Assembly: GCA_021234155.1 (NCBI GenBank)
Contig: JAJEKV010000064.1
Span: 5,642,001-5,706,000 of the forward strand
Source: Isoetes taiwanensis
Taxonomy: Eukaryota > Streptophyta > Lycopodiopsida > Isoetales > Isoetaceae
Direction: 5' to 3'
DNA length: 64,000 nucleotides
In this document: positions 33,290-44,379 of the stretch, piece after piece
How the letters are laid out: the number at the start of each line of letters is the position of its first letter
Numbering within the stretch: position 1 is the first letter of the stretch
Notes under the pieces: model-generated
Database searches by the model: none
Told to the model about the DNA's origin: nothing
What the model saw: the letters and a program-made list of their open reading frames with translations, nothing else
Made by a program: the position numbers and the translations under genes

Positions 33290-34900
33290 CTGCTTTTCTA
33301 TACATTCCTGTCATTTTTCCTTTGGTATGGACTACAAAAATTGTTCTATCAGTGTATTTATAATGCATGACAAAAGATCTTAATTTTGCTAATATTCGAT
33401 ATATTCTTGTAATACACAAAATTATAATAATAGTGTTATGATCACCGATAGTCTGGGTGATCTTCTAAAAATTTCTTTACTTGTGTTGTATTAACCGTAC
33501 TTCCCAAGTTCCTGAGAATGTTTGTGGTCGTTCCTCCTTGCATAGCCGCTACGATTTCTTCGACTCTCCTGTTAGAGGTGTAGGCAGCGGTAACTGCTAA
33601 CCCGCCAGACTGATGATAAGGAATTGTGAAGTTGAAGATGATTAATGCTATTGATCTCTTAACTAGCATGACATGGTCGACACTCTATTGAAATCTTGCA
33701 TGTCTACCAAAGCCCCAGAGTGTAATTGGCATGAATACAACTTTCTCCCCGCGGGGGCTGAACTGCCAGTGGATTACTGCTATCCTGTCGTCAGTGATCT
33801 GAGGGCCCTATCCTACCCCCCTTGCCGGGCTTCTGTCTCCATCTCCCTGTTTGACCTGTATCTGCCCGCATACTCATCCACTGGTGTGATCAATTCCCTA
33901 TGGTCTGCAAGTTGAGTTCTAAGGTGAGTTAGGTTGATGGCTCCTGCTCTATAGCTAGGCTTGTGTGTCATCGCGGAAGAGCTCAGTTGAAGTGCACTTC
34001 ATTCTTGGATCGCTATAAATTCTTCCTTCAATGGTAGCTCTTGCTGGATCATCATGTGCCTGATTCTACTGTAGGCCTGAATGTCTGTAGTGGGTTGGCA
34101 TGTGTATGACACCGACTCACGTACATCAACTAGAAAGTCATGTGTTTCTCGATCAGTAAAGTCATCGAGGTCCGATTGTTGTCGTAGGAGATGTAGGAAT
34201 TTGTGTCCTCTATATCCCCGATCTCTACATTCTGGTAGATTCTTGATATCGTGGAGAAGAAGGTATTCTTCACCTCCCACGATGATGGGGATGAGGCTTA
34301 TAATGCCTAGCCTGAACGGTGGGGCTGTCCAGGTTGTCTGCTTGGCTTGGCTAGGCTAGGCTTGGCTTGGCTTGGATTTCTTGCTCTGCTTGGTGTCTCT
34401 CTTTTATGTGATCCACTTTGGTTGTGTCCTTGATGTCATCATCCTATTCACCTTCTTCATCTTCCTCATCCGAGCCTTTGTATTCAAGGAGTAGACGATC
34501 TTCTCATGTGGAACCAAGGAGTTCTATGCTCAAAGGTTGAATGAAAGTTTTCCCTAATTGTGTTTAAGCTTTGTGGAACAAGAACATGGCTAAGGCAGCT
34601 GTGTAGGAAAAGTACCTTCTCTTGTTCACAGTCATAGTCATGTAATATGGCATGCAAACTGCTTTGTTGTCCAGGTACTTAGCTATGTTTGGGACATGGC
34701 TTAGGGCTGCCTGGAGGGATGCCTTAGGTACAAATAATCCTATGCAAGGAGGCAGTTCCTATAGTGCAGGACCTACCTTTGCTTGGAATTCTTGCACGAC
34801 TTCTTGGTAGAAAGGTATAGCTGCTACTGTGGCGGACGAGTCAAATTGGTGTTGAAAAACTGAGAAGACAGAGTTAACATCTGCCTCTGCTACATGGGGA
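33290..34900 (-). pseudogene. Gypsy B gag, C-terminal part
   Basis: Broken frames (33,442-33,669; 33,999-34,280) without a recognisable complete domain, plus an acidic stretch near 34,440-34,500 (LLLEYKGSDEEDEEG) that matches the acidic gag stretch of element C at 41,250-41,320. Position between leader and zinc knuckle supports gag. Confidence 0.65.
34341..34375. repeat. (CTTGG)n-type microsatellite
   Basis: Seven near-perfect five-base units of CTTGG/CTAGG. Confidence 0.9.
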
Positions 34901-35044
34901 GTGGCGCTATATCATCGCTTGAATGATGCAGTAGCCATGATTCTGATGAAGATAGGGACATCAAACAGATGTATGAGCGCCTTATGAAGGTAGAAGATTG
35001 GCTTGGAGTGATGAGCAAAGTTGTATATTGCCAATGAGGGGTAC

Positions 35045-35902
35045 CCTTGTATTTATAGACAGATTTTAAGTCGGCCGCACCTGGCTTACACTGTGGCAAT
35101 GAGTCCGCAGCGGCTTAGGGCCTGTTGGAGGGGTAAGAGAGATCAGTGGTTCGCCAGATGGAACGTGCAGGAGCACAGATGCGTGCAGGTGGACACAGCG
35201 GCCGATCGTGACAGCCTGCGGGAGTACCTAGACGCTTGTTTCCTTGGCAAGCTCTGGGACCCCGGCGCTCTAGAGCAGGTCAAAACGGCCCATTACAAGG
35301 AGCACATCAACCCCGTGTTAGCCTGGGGCCCACAGTCTACTGCGTTCCCGGCGCCTCGAAAAGCGCTTGACTCATTGCCTCCATTCGCGACAAAAGCGCC
35401 CACCATCTTCGCGATCGCGACGGGCGGTGGGTTGGGGAGCCCCGCCGGAGACGTGCTCGCAAGGTTTGTCAAAACGGGTGCCATTGAGGATGAGTCTCAC
35501 ACTTTCCGAAGTTGCCCAAATAAGCTCGGTCGATCCGGGCCGACACGCCCCTTAGTATGGCCGGACTTGCCCTTACATTTGCCGATGAACACACCGGCCA
35601 AGATGCGCCCACGGGTCGTACATTCGGAGGTACCGACTAGCGAGGTCACCTTTGCCCCCTTTGGCTTTCGGCCGCCAATGATTAGGCCTGGGGTGCGGTG
35701 CATGATTTGTATATATTTGGGTGTTTACGCATTTTGTATGTTAGTTTGTCGGCCAGGCTGATTGTCGCCCACGGTTTTCCTCTCGAAAACCCTTCGGGCG
35801 GGTTTTTAATCCGTGTCAAGAACCGCTTTGTCGTTTTTGTATTGGGTCCCATAGACCGATTGGTCTCCGTGGACGATAAAAGTACCTTCCTTCCTTCCTT
35901 CC
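35045..35902 (+). mobile_element. LINE 3' portion with (TTCC)n tail nested in Gypsy B gag (copy 5)
   Basis: Close to the minus-strand copy at 1-900 and related to 2,691-3,777. The coding part (HLAYTVAMSPQRLRACW, HRCVQVDTAADRD, LDACFLGKLWDPGALEQVKTA, HYKEHINPVLAWGPQ) is open for about 240 residues. The GGTTTTCC..GAAAACC hairpin at 35,773-35,792, GGGTCCCATAGACCGATTGG and CGTGGACGATAAAA precede a TTCC tail at 35,886-35,902. It is 5' truncated and dead on its own. Confidence 0.85.
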
Positions 35903-36529
35903 TATTCCTATTGTTTTAAAGTGGGATTATATTTGACTTACCCATGATAGGAGGGCATAATTGTTATATCTTTTTAGCCCACTTATGGCCCATCAACATC
36001 GACATTATTTGGGCCCTCAATTTCGACATCACGTGCTCACGCATATCTTTTGGTGACACAGCAAACTATTACTATTACCATTACCATCATTTTCGCCCCT
36101 AAATTTTTTGGCACCATGTTGTAATTGTCGGACTTGTCTTACAAAAGTCTGTACATGTTTTTGTGCTAAAAACTTTTAGGGGGAGGCAGTGTTTAGGTGG
36201 TTAACATTGTGCACATGTTAGGTGTCAGTGGTGGCAGACTGACACTTGGCATGATTAGGTTAACATGAGTGTAGGGCTTAGATTTAGCTAGAAGTAGGGC
36301 TCAGATTTGCGGTCTACACTATATTAGACCGGAGCCTCTTCAGATGTACTCAGGTTTTATCTCAAATTTGGAGAGCCTCATTTGGCCACGTTCCCTTCAC
36401 TCTTTGTACATATTTGTTTGTCTTGTTCTTGTTTTGTGATCATGAACATGGCAGCTTTGTAGCATCCGGCAGTCACAGACTGCTGATGCAGGATGTATGT
36501 GATCAAGTTATGGAGATGCAGTAGGTGAC

Positions 36530-36596
36530 TACTCATGGCATGCGCCACAGGCCCGAGTGAGATTCTCAATTGTGCTCCTGGCGCATAGCGTGAGTA
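36530..36596. repeat. 67-nt foldback, copy 1
   Basis: Begins TACTCATGGCATGCGCCA and ends TGGCGCATAGCGTGAGTA (allowing for a shared centre): the two ends are imperfect inverted repeats around a GAGTGAGATTCTCA centre. Confidence 0.85.
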
Positions 36597-36733
36597 CAAA
36601 TAGCATGTTTGGGTCCTAGATGTCACCAAACTGGTTAAGTAACGGCATTTTCTTACTCTACTCGATGAGTAAAGCCCGAAAACATCCTTGTTTGCTCAAT
36701 TTGGGCTAAGTTTGGGGTAGATCAGGGGTCGAC

Positions 36734-36800
36734 TACTCACGGCGTGCGCCACAGGCCCGAGTAAGATTCTCAGTTATGCTCTTGGTGCACGGCATGAGTA
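36734..36800. repeat. 67-nt foldback, copy 2
   Basis: TACTCACGGCGTGCGCCA at one end and GGTGCACGGCATGAGTA at the other; same length as copy 1, start-to-start distance 204 bp. Confidence 0.85.
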
Positions 36801-36911
36801 TTGAAGGCTTATTTGATCATAATTTACCCAAATTAATAAAACAAAATATGTGCTCTGTAGATAATACTTATTTAAGACTCGAATAACACTTTTACTTATA
36901 TTACTCAAAAT

Positions 36912-38060
36912 TTATATTACAAATTTTTTTATAGAGGTTCTAACAATCCTCTTTCTTAATAAGTTCTGCCAAATGCATGTCCTTGACCATGCATGTGACT
37001 CTTTTAATGTGAAGTGCGCATGCCAAGGAACCTTGAAGTGTTGGACAATCTTTTGCTCTACAACTTCTTGTTGGGCGAGGAGCATATCATCTGTCACTCG
37101 CTTGGTCTCGTCGAACCCATGTAGGATTTCATGAGTCAACCTGGAGAATGTTGCTCAGGGAATCAAAAGGCCGTAGCACTGCTGGAAATGCCTGATCTTC
37201 TTAGCTGCTCGCGAGATAAATCCATGTTCCGCTTCATGGGCTTCTTGGGCGGTTGGGGTTTCTCCGTTGGGGGGGAGAGGGGGGTGGGGGTAGGGTATTC
37301 TCCTCCGTTGGCCTTCCTCCTTCCACATAGGTAACCCCGTGCTCCTGATAATACTTCGAATACACATCGTACATTTTCATATATGCCTTATATTCTGCCA
37401 ATTTGCGCTTGTACTTCCTGTCCTTCTTCAGGGTGTACGATTCCAGGTTAGGTTTACTAGATGGTTTGGCATCTGGCTTAGGCCACTCTGGGTATGGTAT
37501 GGTGGGGGTGCATGGAGCTCTTTCGTGTTTGCCTCTTCCCTTCTCTATGCCCAGGATCATTCTCCCATTCTTTCTTGCTCTTGCTGTTTAAGCAGCTCCC
37601 AAGCATCATCCGGCTCCGTGTCTGATGATGATGGCAGTTGGTCTGACTCTCACTCAGTGATCTTTACCCCCTCGTTGGGCGTCTTCTTGGCTTTCCTTTT
37701 TTTTTGTCTTCTCTGGAAGCGGGTCCTTGCCTTTTTCTGCCCTCTGTCGTGCGAGTTCCTCCCTTTCTGCCATCCTTCTCTTCTTCTCTTTCCTCTTCCT
37801 TCTTTTGATTCTTCAGAGGCAACGAGCCTACTTCTCTGAGTGTTCCTCATCCTGATCCTTCCTCCGCATGATCATTCTGTATCTGTTCCTGATCCTTTTG
37901 TGCTTGTTGATCCTCTTGCCCGTCTATTGGATTTTGTGAATCTCCATTTCTCCTCCATTTCTTGCCCGCTCCCACCTTTTGTTCTACAGCGAGGACTTGG
38001 ACACTCGTCAATCCATCTTCTATTACCACCATTGATGTTTGTTTGGTGCGAGCCATGTTT
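36912..38060 (-). pseudogene. Gypsy B gag, N-terminal part
   Basis: Begins with a plausible ATG at about 38,055 (MARTKQTSMVVIEDGL), followed by a polar Q/K/E-rich region with stops and frame changes, a segment with YKRKLAEYKAYMKMYDVYSK and a proline-rich tract (37,234-37,560), and VVEQKIVQHFKVPWHAHFTL (36,912-37,139). The composition fits a Gypsy gag; no domain can be named with certainty. Confidence 0.6.
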
Positions 38061-38198
38061 GATATCGCCTCGATCACCTCACTAGCACCCTAAAATTGGC
38101 TTGCAGGCTGGAGCTAGATAATTAAAAGGGAAGAATGTAAATGGCATACCCTAAGGGGTCGATTTATAGGGTTGGGGATTTTAAGGGTTTCCACTGGA

Positions 38199-38230
38199 GG
38201 GGGGGGGAGGGGGGGGGAAGGGGAGGGGGG
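38199..38230 (+). repeat. G-rich tract
   Basis: Runs of 9, 9, 4 and 6 G separated by one or two A's on the plus strand; quadruplex formation is possible. Confidence 0.9.
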
Positions 38231-38307
38231 CATGTTATCTAACTATTTATATCTTAAATGTTTAGTAGCTTAGAATCTTTGATTCCCATAGGATATTTTA
38301 CTCCAAC

Positions 38308-38374
38308 TACTCACCCCATGCGCCAGAGGCTCGACTGAGATTCTTAGTCGGGTGCTGGGCGCACAGCATGAGTA
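38308..38374. repeat. 67-nt foldback, copy 3
   Basis: The most perfect copy: TACTCACCCCATGCGCC pairs with GGGCGCACAGCATGAGTA, and the inner CGACTGAGA pairs with TCTTAGTCG, so almost the whole unit is one hairpin. Confidence 0.88.
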
Positions 38375-38513
38375 TTTACCCTTTAATTTGTCTTTTCTGT
38401 TTATTTTTTCTTAGCATTCTAATGGATGTTTCTGGCTTATATTTTGATTTTAAGCTGACTCACTCTGTCAGATTGCCTATTAAACTAACTATTCTTGGTC
38501 AACTATGGTGAAG

Positions 38514-38551
38514 TACTCACGGCGTATGGTCTCGGGTGTACGGCGTGAGTA
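38514..38551. repeat. Short foldback, copy 4 (38 nt)
   Basis: TACTCACGGCGTATGG..GTACGGCGTGAGTA: both ends of the unit are kept and the centre is deleted. Confidence 0.8.
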
Positions 38552-38683
38552 GTCACATTCCTACTGACAAAATTTTTTCTAAAGCTGACTATAATTAATG
38601 CACATAACTTCTATATAATATTATCTAATCTTCAATGCTACTTGGAAAATGGCCAGTGCTCGATCTTGGTCCACCAAGCTCAT

Positions 38684-38696
38684 GGCTCTGATACCA
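38684..38696 (-). promoter_or_regulatory. Gypsy B primer binding site (tRNA-Met)
   Basis: Minus-strand TGGTATCAGAGCC, one base from the LTR. Confidence 0.9.
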
Positions 38697-38697
38697 T

Positions 38698-41189
38698 TGT
38701 GACATCCCCTGCTCATATACAATGCCCCGCACGTATAGAACTAGAGTTCATCCCTCCTGTCAGTGCATATCCGCTAACATGAGGCTGTCTACCTATCATC
38801 GGGTTCTTGATAGTGGACAAGAACCTGACGGGGAAGAATAGACGTGTCATTCGTCCCGTCTCCCTCGAGATCTACCTAGCCATGGAAGCCCATTATTATT
38901 AAATATAAGCACATGGCATCACATAAGATACATATTCACCTCGAAAGGTGGCTCACCATAACATAACATCCGAACAACAATATCAGTAACATCAACAAAG
39001 AAGGAAAATTCTAGGGAAAATTCTAAAACTACCCTTCTATCTTAATATAATTATTGAATTACCCCTGTATTTACATAAATTATTAAAATACCCTTCTTTC
39101 TTTATGTAGCAACGGCTACTCCTTTTGCGCCAGAATAACTCCGCGGTGATGCTGAATCGAGTATCTATAGAGTAGTATAGGACCAGGGATTTGTTAAAGA
39201 AAAGAGTTTGTTGAAGAGTGCATGCTCGGAAACGTCTCCTCCTGTAAGTCATTACTGTATTTGCATGTTTTGATTACAGTGGCCAAAATTGGACCCAATG
39301 CCGCAGTTAGAAAAGGAATTGCATCCAATCTGCTTGAATTATGTTGAATCAGAAGGCTGATATATCGATAGCAAATAGCTCTCCTTCTAGCATGCAATAG
39401 GTATTTCTATTTCCACTTTTGTGAACCAAAACTTGCTTACAGAAGTACTTGCACATTCTTAAAGTTTTAAGATACCTTCTTTCTGATCCAGTTGCTTTTT
39501 TTCAGAACCATGTTGCATAGATTATAGAAAGTCTGTTAGAGAAATGGGAAGGACCTCCATTGGCTAGGTGAAAAAAAAGATGTAGGTTGCAAGTAGAAGA
39601 GGATGAGGGATTGCAGGCACCAAATACTGTAATGGAATGTTTGGAAGGCAAGGTGAAGGATGAAGTAGTGGATGACGACCAAGATTCATGCAATGACACA
39701 GCCAAATGCATTTTAAATAGACATGGAATTTCGAAAAATTTGGGCAGATGCATCTCATGGGATTTTCGAGGATGATCTCTATAGGATGAGGCCTGCCTAC
39801 CTTAAAACAGAAGACAATGCTTTTGCATCGCATATCAAGAAGTGGAAGAATCTTTCGCAAAGCTCTGTAGAATGCTGGATTGGAGCCGAAGCAAAGGGAT
39901 TGTGCCATGAAAGGAATTTGTGATGCCAGTTGCGATGATGCTTTTGGGGTTTTTTTGGTCATATCCAATACAGGGACATTCTAACAAATTCAGAAAATAC
40001 AAGGGCAAAATAACAATTTAGAACAAAAAGAAGGGCATTTTTAGAATTTTCCCAAAATTCTACCCAGACTCATGGGGGTCGATTGATGGCTTGGGTCTCC
40101 AGAAGTTATTACAGACAGAATTCGTGGCAAATGGATTTGGCTAACATAAGAACATCAATGTTGGGTAGTCACTCCATCCGCCCTCCTGTGCATACTTTGC
40201 AGATAGAGTGAAAAGTATTGGGGATGTGACGATAGCCTGCCGGATGCATAGTCAGAGGGACTACTCCTGAGTTGCATCTCCCCGTTCCCGATGAGGCAGG
40301 AGGGGATCAATCCCATTCAAAAGGTCCATGCCAACTACAGGCGAGCTAGAGAGACACTGCTTGTCTACGACTTCAACCCCACTGAGGCGACGCATCACCT
40401 AGGAGGTGTCGAGCCCATACCTTGCCCACACTCAGTGGCAAACTATTAGGCCTAGCCCATAGCATTCTCTGATCGTCGCTACGCACCAGAGGGGTCAACT
40501 GTAGCTAGACAAGCCTTTGTTATCAGCTGGTCTAATCCCACTACCCACAGCCAGATGGGCTCCTATGCACAAACCACATTTACTGGGTACTAATGAGGTT
40601 ACTCTAGGAGCATCATCTACAAAGGCTCTGGTCTCTACCCCCTTTCCAATACACAAGAAGTGTGCTAGAGTAATACAATATCATCCAATGAACTGAAATA
40701 ACAGAATAAGGATCTATTTTATCTACTCTAATATACATGGTTAGGTTCATTCGTTAAAGGCTGAGATCTAGAGATCTGGAGATCCTTTAAGGCTAAGAAA
40801 AGATGCAAACTCGGCTTAATCTGTTGGGAAGCCATCATTGCATATCAGATCAACCACATATCAGATCCTTGACTAGTCCTCGGATGGCGTCCATGTTGTC
40901 AGGACGGCTCGGGAAAGCAAGCTCCACGGGTGCTGGTGAGTCAGAATGGGTCTATCGATGGTGCAATGCGAGCTCTGGAGGCTGGAATCTAAAAGGGACA
41001 CTTTTTTAGGGTTGGAATTTAAAAAGTCACTAAATATGGCAATTATATGCACATGTTAATTTCCAATGGTCATATTCCAAGGTACAACCCTATACGGTTG
41101 CCATGTGCATGTCGTTGGGGTTGACATGTACTAGTGACGTGGAAGTATAATATACGTATTCACATCCTATATTATGCTGGAACGTCACA
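38698..41189 (-). repeat. Gypsy B 5' LTR, interrupted by a MULE-like element
   Basis: The LTR is about 1,443 bp once the 1,040-bp insertion and its 9-bp duplication are removed. The part left of 40,735 matches the 3' LTR at 29,526-30,526. Confidence 0.88.
39014..40053. mobile_element. MULE-like MITE / non-autonomous element, 1,040 bp
   Basis: Terminal inverted repeats GGGAAAATTCTAAAA (left) and TTTTAGAATTTTCCC (right), extending imperfectly to about 24 bp, and a perfect 9-bp target duplication AAAATTCTA (39,005-39,013 and 40,054-40,062), the length typical of Mutator-like elements. No transposase is encoded. Open stretches on both strands at 39,564-39,968 might be a captured gene fragment, but none is recognised. 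Confidence 0.88.
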
Positions 41190-43110
41190 CTCGGTGCCTA
41201 AAAGGAAACAAGGCTCCCTTAGACAAGTGGAAGACCTTCGAGAAGTTGTGCAGATATATCCTTCTAGAAGGCTACGAGGATGATGAGACAGATGATGAAG
41301 ATGACAAGAAGAAGAAAACAAGAAAAGGCAGGGAATCCTTATCGAATCAGTATGATCTCATTCTATGCAGTGGAGCTATCTGGAAAAAATGGATAGAGAT
41401 CTGGGCTCTCTGGACGAAACAGAATGCTTAAAGATAGAAAAGGAAAGTTGCCAATAAGCCAGACACAATGTTGCTTACAAGCAATTCATGAAAATGATAC
41501 TGGGCTTAATGGACAAAGAAACGCTGGATCTACAGAGCAACATACTGGACGGGACTATCTTGCTTGGGAAGACAAGAAGCTCAAAACTGCAGGATGCAAA
41601 GAACTATGAGGTGGTCCTGAAGAGACAACGTGCATTGGAAGAGGGCATCACAAAATTCTGCAAAGTTGCTAACAACGCAAGCCAAGATCTTGAATACTAT
41701 AAGTGAAGGCCTCACTTGATGATGATGGGAATAACATATGACTTGTTTTGCATTGTAAATGTTTGTTGATACCATTATTGGCAACAACTAGACACTAACT
41801 AACAAACAAGCTCAAAATAAGTTGGCGTAATGCAATGTGTGCAGCAAGGATGCACGGGCATAACATGGTGTCACATACTAACTAATCTCAAGGAGTGGAT
41901 TGGTATTCAGGAGTTTTATTTCCAGACCCCATCATGCAGAGCCCTGAATAGGAAATGACCTAGCTAAAATCAGAGATCTAGGAGCTACGAGAATTGCTCA
42001 CAGTAGGAGTTCCTCCACAACCACCAAGGAACATTAACGCCGAAGTAGTGAAATAACCAATTTAGCAGTTAGTGCCATCGCCTGCAAAGGGTAAAGAGAA
42101 AGCAAGAAAGAGGAGGCACCATAAGTCATCTAGCTCTGGATCTAGCTTCGAATCATCAGAGACAGAGACAAAATCTAAAACAAAGGATGAAGAGGAAGTT
42201 GAGTTAGAGCAGGAAGATGAAACAACAACTCCACCTGCTAATAGACAAGCCAGGGCTATGGCTAAGGCCAAGGCTGATAAGGGAGCAGATTATCGTAAGA
42301 AAGTGGACAGCCATGAGTAAGAAATTGGAACGGTTTTTAGGCACAAAAGATATTGCATGGCGGCAGAGGTATGGCTTGATGAGATGAAAGAGTATGGAAT
42401 GCCTATGGGATGAAGGATAAAGACACAAAAAGAGTAGCTACTGCAAACCTTAAGGGGGCCACACGCATATGGTGGAAAGGGTACTTTCATGTTCACGGCT
42501 TGAGCCGTAACAATTGCAGGTTCAAAAAGTTTGCAAAAACCTTCAAGAGTCACTATGTACTAAGATCCAACCGATTCCAGATGGTGCAAGCTTTCTATAG
42601 GCTAGAGCAGGGCAGTAGGGACAGTCACATCTTATACGGAAGAGTTCATGCGCTTACAACTCTGTGCGCTAAAAATTGATGAAAAACAACCGAGGGCCAT
42701 ATTGATGAGCTCAATAAGAACATTAAAGCTTGTGCAAGAATAAACCCACGATGAAGATAAAGCACTTAGCTTGGAAGCCTCAGCAAGTCAAGTGACTCCA
42801 ATTCAGAAACAAGAGGGTTATGACAAAGCCAAGAATGCAAGAGCTTATAGTCCGAGATTAGCTAGTGTAGGGCCAGCTAAAAGCAACTACAATAGTGGGG
42901 GCTATAGAAAGCAAGAAGGAAAGATGCAGGTACTTTCAAAGATTAGAGTAGAGGTCCTAATCTGGTGAAAGATATTGGAATCTATACCAAAGGAGAAACG
43001 CGACGAGTGCATAAAGAAAAGGCTATGCTTTAGGTGGGCATAGGACCCATAAGTGCCCGTTCCTACATTGGCATTAGGAGCACCCACGACTTTGCCTCTC
43101 CCAGGCTAGT
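41190..43110 (+). pseudogene. Gypsy C gag with CCHC knuckle, broken
   Basis: Broken frames in order: an acidic region (ILLEGYEDDETDDEDDKKKK, 41,250-41,330), a helical stretch (LDLQSNILDGTILLGK, 41,488-41,706), a basic and Ser-rich stretch (42,072-42,320), and the Retrotrans_gag-like block (TANLKGATRIWWKGYF, FAKTFKSHYV, YRLEQGSRDS at 42,410-42,679). A zinc knuckle at about 43,022-43,060 is split by a frameshift (CF..GHRTHKCP readable only across frames). Gag would coat the RNA; this copy is disrupted. Confidence 0.75.
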
Positions 43111-43129
43111 AGAGTGATCAAGGGCAGGA

Positions 43130-43729
43130 CTTTAAAGTCGAAGCCCCTGCAAGGGGCACTATTTGCCACACAGATGGCAAGAGGTTGAACCTCGACATAG
43201 AGTTGCTGGGAATCTATGTGGTATTAGGCATGGAAGTGATGAACATAGGCCGATATGACCTTATAGTTGGGATGGAATACCTTATTCTAGCTTCAACATT
43301 GATTGATTGTGGGAAGAGAAGACTCATTCTAACTGCTCCAAATAGAAAGAAGATAAAAGTCCAAGGTAAGAAGCAAATCCTAATAATGCAATGCATGTCA
43401 AGTAAAAAGTTGCTTAAGAGCATAAAGAGAGATGAGATAGCATATATTTTCAAGTTGGAATCAGTAGAACCCGACACCAAAGGCAACACTGTAGATGAGA
43501 CTTTGAGTAAGCTGCCCAAGCAAGTCGCACAGCTCATTAAGGAGTTCTATTATTTGTTTCCAGATGAAATTAGGAAACTTCCGCCTTATAGAGAAGTAGA
43601 GTGCGGGATTGCACTTGAACCAAGCACCAAGCCGACAAGTAAGACACCATACAGGATGGACATCCTTGAATTGGCAGAGTTGAAGAAGTAACTCCAAGAT
43701 CTCTTAGACGTAGATTTCATTAGACCTAG
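43130..43729 (+). pseudogene. Gypsy C protease end and RT start
   Basis: The frame 43,185-43,691 has the C-terminal half of the retropepsin-like domain (EVMNIGRYDLIVGMEYL, LIDCGKRRLILTAPN), the linker LPKQVAQLIKEFYYLFPDEI, and the RT entry PPYREVECGIALEPSTKPTS plus TPYRM. A stop at 43,689 is followed by LQDLLDVDFIRPS, where the TRIM-like element is inserted. The DTG active-site part is not preserved in this frame. Confidence 0.85.
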
Positions 43730-44365
43730 TGATATGGTTTAAGGTTAATAACTAATAATGGTGCTCGGGGGAGTGGCCTTGTATGGAACAATATTTATTG
43801 ATATGATCAAGTAAGAAAGTCATCCAGTAGGTCCAAGCCTTGCTATTATCAAAGAGGGAGCTAAAAATAAACCTTGACCTTTATTTAGAAGCAAAAAGGC
43901 AAAAAAGGTATTATTACCTATAAATAAAAGGACAACTTTGAGACGTGATATCTCCGCAACCACAGCTCAAAAATCGGCGATCCTTACCTTGTTGGAAAGC
44001 CCTTGAAGTATAGTTTCCAGATTGGGCTTGGTTGTCCATAGATTCCTTACGGTTTGAAAGTTATGCCCAGAAAGGCGCATAGGGGTCTGAGTTGACTGCA
44101 CAGCTAGATCTGCTTCTTCCTATGTTGATGATGAGCCTACCCTTACCTTCTAGTATCTTCTCTTGTTCCTTGCTTGATCATATCAATAGAAGGAGTTCAT
44201 GTAACACCAGTGGTTGGTGGCTAGAGAGATCTTGTCTTGCGGAGTAGCTTGACTTGGTGATATCTCTTCTAGTTGGTCCGGTTGGGTGGTAAAACGAGTA
44301 CCCTGTGGTGCTTTACTTTCTAATAAGTTGATGAGTTTTGCAGGAAGAATAGACCATTCGTATCA
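43730..44365 (+). repeat. TRIM copy 2, 5' LTR
   Basis: 636 bp; differs from 45,535-46,169 by a few bases (for example CAGCTCAAAAATC versus CAGTAAAAAATC). Confidence 0.95.
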
Positions 44366-44367
44366 AT

Positions 44368-44379
44368 TGGTATCAGAGC
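44368..44379 (+). promoter_or_regulatory. TRIM copy 2 primer binding site
   Basis: TGGTATCAGAGC, exact initiator-tRNA-Met type, two bases after the LTR. Confidence 0.92.

Larger units (their letters stand above)
35903..36911. other. Non-coding part of Gypsy B with two foldbacks
   Basis: About 1 kb without a supported gene. AGGGGGAGGCAG at 36,178-36,189, followed by TGTTTAGGTGG, looks like a purine tract and LTR start on the plus strand, so a fragment of another LTR element may be inserted here. It contains foldbacks 1 and 2. Confidence 0.4.
38061..38683. other. Gypsy B leader between primer site and gag start
   Basis: Non-coding leader with a G-rich tract and foldbacks 3 and 4. Confidence 0.6.
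29526..41189 (-). mobile_element. Ty3/gypsy retrotransposon B, rearranged
   Basis: Related LTRs at 29,526-30,526 (truncated) and 38,698-41,189 (interrupted) begin TGTGACATYCCC on the plus strand; the right one ends GGAACGTCACA. The minus-strand primer site TGGTATCAGAGCC at 38,684-38,696 makes the right LTR the 5' one. Minus-strand order is gag, zinc knuckle, protease, RT, RNase H, integrase, the Gypsy order. The left LTR is joined directly to the integrase core at about 30,527, so the end of integrase, the purine tract and about 440 bp of LTR are deleted. Flanks CACAG and CTCGG are not a clean duplication. Confidence 0.88.

Noticed and set aside
36530-38551. Rho-independent terminators or a riboswitch
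   Set aside because: The hairpins lack a U run, occur in plant nuclear retroelement DNA and are repeated as whole units, so bacterial regulatory classes do not apply.
41174-41706. A stand-alone acidic host protein
   Set aside because: The acidic stretch matches the gag region of Gypsy B at about 34,440-34,500 and is followed by Gypsy C gag, so it is retroelement gag.
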